This document shows, in pieces, positions 51,292 to 61,584 of a stretch of DNA of 64,000 bases. How positions within the stretch are numbered: position 1 is the first letter of the stretch; each line of letters starts with the position of its first letter. The position numbers and the translations under genes were made by a program. The notes under the pieces were generated by a model, which searched no databases, was not told where the DNA came from, and saw only the letters and a list, made by a program, of their open reading frames with translations. The stretch is from NCBI RefSeq assembly GCF_034931305.1, contig NZ_JAYGHY010000001.1, forward strand, positions 73,954 through 137,953. Reading direction: 5' to 3'. This DNA is from Cyanobium gracile_A. Its GTDB lineage: Bacteria > Cyanobacteriota > Cyanobacteriia > PCC-6307 > Cyanobiaceae.

Positions 51292-51997
51292 AGCCACCGC
51301 CCTCCAGCTGCTGGCGCAGCTGTTCCAGTCCCTTGTGCAGCAGCCGTTTCACCGTCATCGGGCTGACCTCCATCTGGCGGCCCAGGCGCCGATAGCTCCA
51401 GCCCGCCAGCACCACCTGGCGCACCACCAGCCGCTGGCGTGGCTCCAGCAGGGCCAGCATCGTGGCCACCGAGGGGCCCGATGACTCCAGCGCGCGGGGT
51501 TCAACAGCGGCATGGGCTGCCACCGACTCGACCAGCGATGGATCATCAAGGTTGGCGGGCCTCGCCAGCAGGCGTTGCACCTCCAGCCGGTGCCATTCCG
51601 ATGGGGTGATCCCCAGGGTCTGGCTCAGGACCGTGATTCCCTGCCTGGGATCCGTCTGCAGCAGGGGGTGGAGCTGCAGACGGTTGAAGCGTTCCTGCAG
51701 TTCTGCCTGCCGCCTGGGCAGACGCACCAGGGGGGCGGCATCCCGCAGGTAGTGGAGGATCGCCCCCCGGATGTGGGGCCTCGCGAAGGCCTCGAACGGG
51801 GTGTGCCGGTCTTCGCGGTAGAGCTCGGCGGCCCGGATCAAGCCCATCAGCCCCACCTGGAGCAGATCTTCGAAGCCTTCCCGGCTGCAGTGGGAGTAGT
51901 GCAGGGCAAGGGGACGGACCACGGCCCGGTACTGCTCGACGCGGCGGTTGCGGCCGGCGGGACTGGGCTGGGTTTGGTGGCTGGGGGATGGGGTCAT
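51239..51997 (-). CDS. Alternative RNA polymerase sigma factor (sigma-70 family, group 3-like)
   Basis: A 252-residue sigma factor. Region 2 is at about 30-85 (HYSHCSREGFEDLLQVGLMGLIRAAELYREDRHTPFEAFARPHIRGAILHYLRD). A short region 3-like part follows, and region 4 holds a C-terminal HTH (LEPRQRLVVRQVVLAGWSYRRLGRQMEVSPMTVKRLLHKGLEQLRQQL). It lacks region 1.1 and is shorter than group 1/2 sigma factors, fitting the SigF/SigG-like group. I selected the ATG at 51997; the frame stays open 99 codons upstream but without homology. It follows the Ap4A phosphorylase gene by 166 bp on the same strand. The target promoters are unknown. Confidence 0.85.
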   Translation of the reverse strand: MTPSPSHQTQPSPAGRNRRVEQYRAVVRPLALHYSHCSREGFEDLLQVGLMGLIRAAELYREDRHTPFEAFARPHIRGAILHYLRDAAPLVRLPRRQAELQERFNRLQLHPLLQTDPRQGITVLSQTLGITPSEWHRLEVQRLLARPANLDDPSLVESVAAHAAVEPRALESSGPSVATMLALLEPRQRLVVRQVVLAGWSYRRLGRQMEVSPMTVKRLLHKGLEQLRQQLEGGGFSPGGRPDRGASAVPGW

Positions 51998-52163
51998 GGT
52001 CTGGACGGCTGAGCCTGGGCTGGATCGTGGAGCTGGAATCTCGCTTGGCCGTTGGCAGGCCGCGCTGATCTCCTTTCCAGAGAGGGGCAGGCGTGCCGAA
52101 TGACGCAACCGTGAAACCACGGAAGTTCTCCGCTGCCGGTCGATCGCGTCCTGACGTGCTGGC

Positions 52164-52994
52164 TCAGGGACGGGGGGCGGCCACGTGGGCCAGCAGGGAC
52201 CAGGGACCGTGGCTCGCCAGCCATTCCCTGTCGGAACCCTCGGTGCTGAGCAGAAACCCCGCAAACCCCAGGGCGTTGACGCTGAAACCGGCACCGTGCT
52301 CCCGCACCCGGCGCACGCTCAGGAACCACTGGTCGTCGAACAGCAGGTTGTAGGGGTGCAGGGGCTCGCTATCGCGTCGGGGATCGCCGAGGCCGAGCGC
52401 GCCGGCCTGGGCGAGGTAAAGCTCCGCCAGGTCGGATCCGCCGTGGGGATCGGTGCGCCGACTGAGGCGGTAGTCCCAGTTCCAGGAGGCTTCGGTCCCC
52501 GCGAGCTGGGCCAGAAACATCGGGGCCAGGGGACAGCTGGGCTCACCCTGCCGGCGCGGCAGCAGTTGCAGGTGCCGATGGGGCTGGCTGGCTCCGGAAC
52601 GGGCGCCGCTGTTGAAGAACCAAAGCCCGCCGGTGTCCTGGCTCACCTGGCGGACGGCCTGCCAGTCGGACGACGCGATCCAGCCGCCCTGGGGTCGCCA
52701 GTCGCGGGTGATGACCAGAAGGTGGGCCTCCTGGACCGGGTACTTGTTGAGCAGGAGCACGTGGGCTGGCTCCAGCAGGTCGACCTCCAGGGGGCTGTCC
52801 CAGGGCAGAAAGGGGTTGGGCCGCGGTCCCCCCTGGCGCAGGTGACGGGGCGTCGAGGAGATGAGCTGGCGGACGACGAAGGGCTCTGCACTGGGCATCG
52901 CCAGCAGACGGGTCTCCAGGGGGACCAGGGCTCCCCCCAGGCGTGCCCGCTCCGACACCTCCCTGGCCCGTTGCCAATGGCGTTCAGCTCGCAC
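52164..52994 (-). CDS. apa: ATP adenylyltransferase / Ap4A phosphorylase (HIT superfamily)
   Basis: Cleaves diadenosine tetraphosphate with phosphate to ATP and ADP, keeping alarmone levels low. The 276-residue protein has the N-terminal ARLGGALVPLETRL and the central NPFLPWDSPLEVDLLEPAHVLLLNKYPVQEAHLLVITRDW. The HIT catalytic motif is QPHRHLQLLP (HxHxQ type of the phosphorylases). A C-terminal DUF4922-like region has PYNLLFDDQWFLSVRR. I take the GTG at 52994, inside the last 11 bp of the SpoIID gene, as the start; the frame upstream is unlike the family. Confidence 0.88.
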   Translation of the reverse strand: MRAERHWQRAREVSERARLGGALVPLETRLLAMPSAEPFVVRQLISSTPRHLRQGGPRPNPFLPWDSPLEVDLLEPAHVLLLNKYPVQEAHLLVITRDWRPQGGWIASSDWQAVRQVSQDTGGLWFFNSGARSGASQPHRHLQLLPRRQGEPSCPLAPMFLAQLAGTEASWNWDYRLSRRTDPHGGSDLAELYLAQAGALGLGDPRRDSEPLHPYNLLFDDQWFLSVRRVREHGAGFSVNALGFAGFLLSTEGSDREWLASHGPWSLLAHVAAPRP

Positions 52995-54114
52995 CGGCCT
53001 GCAGACGGGCCAGGGAGGCGCCCTGGTAGTAGCGCCCCAGAATCTCGTTGTAGCGCAGGCCCTGCTCGGCCAGATCCTGGGCACCGTGCTGGCTCATGCT
53101 GGCCCCCAGGTGCCCATGGGCCTCCTGGGTGAGGCGTGTGGTGGCCGCGTACAAGCTCTCAACGATGCCACCCTGATAGCTCAGGATCACCCCGGAGGTG
53201 CTGGCGGTGGCCTGACGGGTGCGGGAGTTGACGCTGCCCAGACCCCGGTAGGCCTGCCAGCGGGTGGTGTCGCCCAGATGCCAGTGGGCGCTGGCCGGCC
53301 GGGCCATGTGGGCCATGGCGTAGGAGCGGGCCGCCACCGCCTGGGCTTTGAGCGCCTCCATGTGCCAGCTGCTGGGCATTTCGGCCCCCACCACCGAGCT
53401 GATGTAGCGCTCCAGGGAGAGGTGGTTGACCAACTGCAGGCCCCCTGATCCACGCAGCACCCTCAGCCGGCCCTCATAGGGGCGCCCATCCACCACCAAG
53501 GTGTGGCCCGAACCGGTCTCCATCCACACCTCGGCCCGACCCGCCATCGCAGCACCCAGGTCGGGGCCGCTGCCGGGGCCGCCATCCTGCACGGTGCGTC
53601 CATCGCGATCGACGAGCCGCCAGTCGCCACTGGCCCCGAGCTGGGGGGAGGCGGAGGCCCCCAGCAGGGCGACGCGGATCTCGAGCGGCACCTCCGGACC
53701 TGCCTCCGGTTCCACCAGGGACGGGTCGGGATGGCTCAGGCTGGTGCGCTGGGCCTGGAGCGACGTCGCGGCCAGAAGGTCCTTGTCAGGGGATCCCGCC
53801 GTGCTGGCGGCCGATTGCGAGACCTCCTGGGGCTGGGCGATGAGGGCTTCGAGCAGGTCAGCATCGGAGCCAGAACGGCTGCCCGGGAGCAGGTCCTGGG
53901 CCGCAAAACCAGCTCCCACCGCCACCACGGCGAGGGGAGCGCTGAGCAGGATCGGGTGGCGCCGGCAACCCTGAAGCAGGCGCTGGCCACTGGCACGGAG
54001 AACGGCGATGGCGGCCGTGAAGTGCCGGCGCACGGGAAGGTTCCACAAGGGAGTAGCCGGATCATGCCGGAAAACGCCGCCCTTCAGCCGCCCGACGCAG
54101 GACGGTCGCGGCAT
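52984..54114 (-). CDS. SpoIID/LytB domain protein
   Basis: A 376-residue exported or membrane-anchored protein of the SpoIID family, which in sporulating bacteria cleaves glycan strands stripped of stem peptides. A hydrophobic anchor lies at about residues 55-73 (ILLSAPLAVVAVGAGFAA). A Ser/Ala-rich linker and the SpoIID core follow (VNHLSLERYISSVVGAEMPSSWHMEALKAQAVAARSYAM, about 215-255). The C-terminal motif GASMSQHGAQDLAEQGLRYNEILGRYY is intact. Cyanobacteria do not sporulate, so a peptidoglycan-remodelling role is likely. Translation of apa begins within its 3' end. The start at the ATG at 54114 is uncertain. Confidence 0.87.
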   Translation of the reverse strand: MPRPSCVGRLKGGVFRHDPATPLWNLPVRRHFTAAIAVLRASGQRLLQGCRRHPILLSAPLAVVAVGAGFAAQDLLPGSRSGSDADLLEALIAQPQEVSQSAASTAGSPDKDLLAATSLQAQRTSLSHPDPSLVEPEAGPEVPLEIRVALLGASASPQLGASGDWRLVDRDGRTVQDGGPGSGPDLGAAMAGRAEVWMETGSGHTLVVDGRPYEGRLRVLRGSGGLQLVNHLSLERYISSVVGAEMPSSWHMEALKAQAVAARSYAMAHMARPASAHWHLGDTTRWQAYRGLGSVNSRTRQATASTSGVILSYQGGIVESLYAATTRLTQEAHGHLGASMSQHGAQDLAEQGLRYNEILGRYYQGASLARLQAGAS

Positions 54115-54148
54115 TGCACCCAGACCCGAGCCGTGGCCAGGGCCTCGT

Positions 54149-55069
54149 TCAGGGGGCTGCTTCCGCCTTCAGATCCCGCTGCATCAGCTCCTGCACCGCC
54201 TGACGGGCGGTCACCCGACCGGCCAGCAGCCGCACCACCTGGCCGCAGATCGGCAGCTGCCAACCCTCGCGCTCAGCCAGGGCCAGGGTGGCCCGGGCAG
54301 TGCGGGTCCCCTCCACGGTGGCGCCGATCCTGGCCAGGGCGGTGGCCTCGTCACAGCCCTCGGCCAGGAGGGTGCCGAAGCGGTAGTTGCGGCTCAGGCT
54401 GCTGTTGGCCGTGGCCAGCAAATCCCCCAGCCCCGCCAGCCCGTAGAGGGTGCTGGGCTGGCCCCCAAGGGCCTGCAGCACCACGGCGATCTCCGCCAGG
54501 CCACGGCAGAGCAGGGAGGCCTTGGCATTGGCGCCCAGGCCGAGCCCATCGCTGATGCCAGCCGCCAGGGCGATGACGTTCTTGAGGGCCCCGGCGGCCT
54601 CGGTGCCGATGGGATCGGCGTTGGTGTACAGACGGAAATGGGGAGCCCGCAGTTGTTCCTGCAGGTGGCGGGCCAGGCCGGCATCCTGGCTGCTCAGCAC
54701 GCTGGCAGCCGGCAACCCCCGCTCCAGTTCATCGGCCAGATTCGGGCCGCTCAGCACCGCCAGCGGCACATCGGGGAGATGGCGGCGCCACAGCTGGCTG
54801 GCGGTGCAGAGGGTGTCGAGATCGATGCCCTTGCTGCAACTGAGCAGGGGGAGATCCGTCGGCCAGTCGTCCTGCAGCTGCCTGGCCAGGGGGGCCACAC
54901 CCACCATCGACACGGCCACCACCACGAGGTCGCAGTCCTTGAGAACCGTTGCCGGATCTCCGCCATCCCGCCGTGACCAGCTGTTGAGACGGTGGCCCTG
55001 GCGCTCCCAGAGCCGCAGCAATGTGCCACCCCAGGCACCCCGACCCAGCACCGTGATGCGCAGACTCAT
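54149..55069 (-). CDS. gpsA: NAD(P)-dependent glycerol-3-phosphate dehydrogenase
   Basis: Reduces dihydroxyacetone phosphate to sn-glycerol 3-phosphate for membrane lipid synthesis. The 306 residues begin with the dinucleotide motif VLGRGAWGGTL (residues 7-17) and have LPLLSCSKGID and LAVLSGPNLADEL. The conserved catalytic/substrate region GAAGALKNVIALAAGISDGLGLGANAKASL (here TEAAGALKN) and TLYGLAGLGDLLATANSSLSRNYRFG are also present. It is somewhat short but complete. It is divergent from the SDR gene. Confidence 0.96.
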   Translation of the reverse strand: MSLRITVLGRGAWGGTLLRLWERQGHRLNSWSRRDGGDPATVLKDCDLVVVAVSMVGVAPLARQLQDDWPTDLPLLSCSKGIDLDTLCTASQLWRRHLPDVPLAVLSGPNLADELERGLPAASVLSSQDAGLARHLQEQLRAPHFRLYTNADPIGTEAAGALKNVIALAAGISDGLGLGANAKASLLCRGLAEIAVVLQALGGQPSTLYGLAGLGDLLATANSSLSRNYRFGTLLAEGCDEATALARIGATVEGTRTARATLALAEREGWQLPICGQVVRLLAGRVTARQAVQELMQRDLKAEAAP

Positions 55070-55132
55070 GGACCTACGCGAGGATCGGTTCCCTTGATGG
55101 CCTTGCCATCATGCGCCATCTCCGTGCCCGCC

Positions 55133-55861
55133 ATGGCGTCTGCCCCGTCCCCTTACTGGCAGGCCTGGGAGGGCCAGGCCCTGGTGGTTGGTCCCGGGGG
55201 CCTGGGCCTGGCCCTGGCCGCCGAACTGACCCGCCGGGCACCATCGTTGCTGGTCCGCACCGCCGGGCGCCGCGGCGCCAACCTGGCGCTCGACCTGAGC
55301 GACGACGGCAGCCTGGAGCGCTTCTCGGCCATGGCCGCCCGCGACCTGACCCCGTTGCGGGTGGTGATCAATACAGCCGGGCTGCTGCACGACGAGGCGC
55401 TGCAACCGGAGAAGCGCCTGTCCCAGGTGCGTCGCCACGCCCTGGAGCGCAGCTTCGCCGTCAACGCCTTCGGCCCCCTGCTCTTGGCCCAGGCGATTGA
55501 ACCGGCCCTGGCCAAGGATGGTCCCGTGCACTTCGCCAGCCTCTCGGCCCGGGTGGGAAGCATCGGCGACAACCGCCTGGGGGGCTGGTACGCCTACCGG
55601 GCCGCCAAGGCGGCCCAGAACCAGCTGTTGCGCACCCTGGCGATCGAGTGGCAGCGCCGCCTGCCCCAGGCCTGCGTGACCCTGCTCCATCCAGGCACCG
55701 TCGCCACCCCGCTCTCGGCCCCCTTCAGCGGCTCCCAGGCCCCCTCGGCCCTGTTCACGCCGGAACGCTCCGCTTCCCACCTGCTCGACGTACTGGAGGG
55801 CCAGACGGCCGCCTGCAGCGGCGCCTTCCTGGCCTGGGATGGTCAGCCGGTGCCCTGGTGA
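55133..55861 (+). CDS. Short-chain dehydrogenase/reductase
   Basis: A 242-residue Rossmann-fold oxidoreductase. The glycine-rich cofactor motif is atypical (VVGPGGLGLALA, GxGxxG spacing instead of the classical TGxxxGxG). The VINTAG segment, the catalytic Ser in FASLSARVGSIG and the YxxxK pair in WYAYRAAKAAQNQLL are present, followed by LHPGTVATPLSAPF. The substrate is unknown. I prefer the ATG at 55133, which directly precedes the fold; the in-frame ATG at 55097 would add 12 residues. It lies tail to tail with the DUF2237 gene (6 bp gap). Confidence 0.87.
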   Translation: MASAPSPYWQAWEGQALVVGPGGLGLALAAELTRRAPSLLVRTAGRRGANLALDLSDDGSLERFSAMAARDLTPLRVVINTAGLLHDEALQPEKRLSQVRRHALERSFAVNAFGPLLLAQAIEPALAKDGPVHFASLSARVGSIGDNRLGGWYAYRAAKAAQNQLLRTLAIEWQRRLPQACVTLLHPGTVATPLSAPFSGSQAPSALFTPERSASHLLDVLEGQTAACSGAFLAWDGQPVPW

Positions 55862-55867
55862 GGCCCG

Positions 55868-56254
55868 CTAGGCGGCGTGACCGCGCAGCACCTCAAGGGG
55901 AATCACCTGCAAAGTGGCGAGGGCGGAACACTCCAGCCGCACCGGCGGGGCCATGCCGTCCTCATAGGCCTCCAGCCAGCGAGCGGCACAGACACACCAG
56001 TGGTCTCCAGCCTTGAGGCCGGGAAAGGAATGGGCCGGCACCGGCGTCGAGAGGTCGTTGCCCTGGGCGCGGCTGTAATTCAGGAAGGCGTCGTTCACCA
56101 CGCAGCAGACCGTGTGGCGGCCGAAATCAGCGGGATCGTCGTGGCAGTAGCCGTCCCGGAACCAGCCGGTGAGAGGTGCACAACCGCACTCCTGCAACGG
56201 TTCACCCAGGACATTGCGCGGTTCGGATGGGGGCTGCAGGGAGGAAGCGGCCAA
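55868..56254 (-). CDS. DUF2237 family protein
   Basis: A 128-residue protein of the DUF2237 family, of unknown function. Diagnostic segments are NVLGEPLQECGCAPLTGWFRDGYC, GRHTVCCVVNDAFLNYSRAQGNDLSTPVP, and FPGLKAGDHWCVCAARWLEAYEDGMAPPVRLE. Seven Cys residues are conserved-looking, hinting at metal or disulfide chemistry. The only start that keeps the domain is a TTG at 56254. There is no signal peptide. It is divergent from the next small gene by 116 bp. Confidence 0.85.
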   Translation of the reverse strand: MAASSLQPPSEPRNVLGEPLQECGCAPLTGWFRDGYCHDDPADFGRHTVCCVVNDAFLNYSRAQGNDLSTPVPAHSFPGLKAGDHWCVCAARWLEAYEDGMAPPVRLECSALATLQVIPLEVLRGHAA

Positions 56255-56370
56255 GACCCGGGAGGTGGCGGTACGGGCAGAGTCTGACGGAGGACTGGCA
56301 CAAAAAGCGGCCAGGAGGTTGACGAATTCCGGGGGGGAGGCGTTAAAGGTCTTTCAGCACGACCCCCTTC

Positions 56371-56598
56371 ATGAGCTGGGATTTCACCGAGGATGCGGCC
56401 TTCCTGGCCCTCTGCGACGCCTACAAGGAAAGCGGTGAGCCCTCCGCCATGGAGTTTCTGGCCCATGGCGAAGGTGCCTTCCACTTCCAGGAACTGACCC
56501 AGAACGCGGCCGGTGAGGGCATCGATCTGAGCGATTCCGATGCCCTCGACACATTCCAGCAGGAGGTGATCGACAGTCTCGAAGAGCTATGCAGCTGA
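56371..56598 (+). CDS. Small acidic hypothetical protein
   Basis: A 75-residue acidic helical protein (MSWDFTEDAAFLALCDAYKE at the start, EVIDSLEELCS at the end) with two Cys. It begins with a clear ATG, and its codon usage matches the genome, so I consider it real. I recognise no domain. It converges on the DUF4090 gene with 14 bp between the stops. Confidence 0.65.
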   Translation: MSWDFTEDAAFLALCDAYKESGEPSAMEFLAHGEGAFHFQELTQNAAGEGIDLSDSDALDTFQQEVIDSLEELCS

Positions 56599-56612
56599 AG
56601 GCGCCCCAGGGC

Positions 56613-56885
56613 TCAGCCGTAGAAAAAAGCGATTTCCTTGTCCTTGAGCCCCTCCCAGCCGGCCTCCCGCAGGCGTTGGTCGAGGGTCAGGCGATCGAGG
56701 TGCTTGGCGCCGGTGCGCACGATGCGGTTGCGCATCGACTTCAGGACCCCACTGCGGGCCCGGCGGCCCTCCAGCTCCATCACTTCGCCATAGAGGGCGA
56801 GCATGGCGGCCGGAATTGGCGTGCCGTCAAGGTCGACACCGGCCGCGATGGCGTCATCGACGCCGCCGGGTCCTGCGATGGCCAT
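56613..56885 (-). CDS. DUF4090 family protein
   Basis: A 90-residue protein matching DUF4090, a cyanobacterial family without known function. Its hallmarks are VDLDGTPIPAAMLALYGEVMELE, RRARSGVLKSMRNRIVRTGAKHLD and the invariant C-terminus AGWEGLKDKEIAFFYG. It is soluble, basic in the middle and helical. It lies 48 bp downstream of metH on the same strand and may be read from the same transcript. Confidence 0.85.
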   Translation of the reverse strand: MAIAGPGGVDDAIAAGVDLDGTPIPAAMLALYGEVMELEGRRARSGVLKSMRNRIVRTGAKHLDRLTLDQRLREAGWEGLKDKEIAFFYG

Positions 56886-56933
56886 GGCAAGGGGGGCAAA
56901 GGGTGCCCAAAGCCTGCCACGGCCAGGTGAGCG

Positions 56934-60613
<3,680 letters not shown>

Positions 60614-60614
<1 letters not shown>

Positions 60615-61531
60615 CAGGCGTCGAGGCGGATGCGGGTGACCCAGTGGTCATAGGAAGGATCGCGGCCCTCCGTGATCGCTGTGAGGCGGTCGCGGAGGGC
60701 CTCCATCACGGGACGGTGGCTGGAGAGATCGGTGGATTCGATCCGCCGCACCGGGGTGACCCTGGCGGCGGTGCCACTGAGGAACACCTCGTCGGCGATC
60801 ATCAGCTCGGTCTTGTCGACCGCCCGCTCGAGAACGGGGATGTCCATCGATCGCGCCAGCTCCATGATGCTGGCGCGGGTGATGCCCTCAAGGATGTCCT
60901 GATCGACGCCAGGGGTGATCAGGACGCCGTCCCGGACGATGAACAGGTTCATGCCGCTGGCCTCACTCACTTTGCCGCGGCTGTTGAGCAGCAGGGCCTC
61001 GTCGAAGCCGCTCTTGACCGCTTCGGTCTTGGCCAGCGAACTGGTGATGTAGGCGCCGCTGATCTTGCCCCTCAGGGGCAGGGAGCGGTCCTCCTGGCGG
61101 CACCAGCTGCTGATCCGGCAGCTGACACCCTCGGGGGAGAGATAGTCGCCCATCTCGATGCCGTAGATGAGGAAGTCGGTCTGGATGTTGTGCAGCCGCG
61201 GGGCGATGCCGAGATCGCTGGTGTAGACGAACGGACGCAGGTAGATCGGGCAGGTCGGTCGGTTGGCCTGCAGAAAGGCCTGGATGGCTGTATGGATCGT
61301 CTCTTCCGCCAGCTCGGTCAGCAGCAGCCGGGCACTCTGGCTGAGGCGGCGGGCGTGGCGATCGGCGCGGAACAGCAGGATCTCGTTGTTGTCGGCCGGA
61401 TTGGGCAGGGCCCGCATGCCTCCGAACGCGCCCGTGCCGTAATGCAGGGCATGGGTGGCCACCGAGAGGGTGGCCTCAGCAAAGGGGACGCACTGTCCGC
61501 CGAACCAGGCATAGGGCAGGAACTGGTGCAT
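60614..61531 (-). CDS. ilvE: Branched-chain amino acid aminotransferase
   Basis: PLP enzyme interconverting branched-chain 2-keto acids and leucine, isoleucine and valine. The 305 residues match class IV aminotransferases: MHQFLPYAWFGGQCVPFAEATLSVATHALHYGTGAFGGMRAL and a catalytic Lys in PLRGKISGAYITSSLAKTEAVKSGFDEALLLN. VSEASGMNLFIVRDGVLITP and EVFLSGTAARVTPV follow. The ATG at 61531 is the conserved start; the upstream open frame lacks homology. It heads an ilvE-metH unit and is divergent from cobN with only 53 bp between starts. Confidence 0.96.
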
Positions 61532-61584
61532 GGAAGGCGGTCGCGACGATGCGATCTTCTCACCGCGTTCGGCAGGATGGGCGC

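Noticed and set aside
61532..61584. Possible cobalamin riboswitch between ilvE and cobN
   Set aside because: The gap is only 53 bp, far too short for the riboswitch, and no B12-box-like core is visible.
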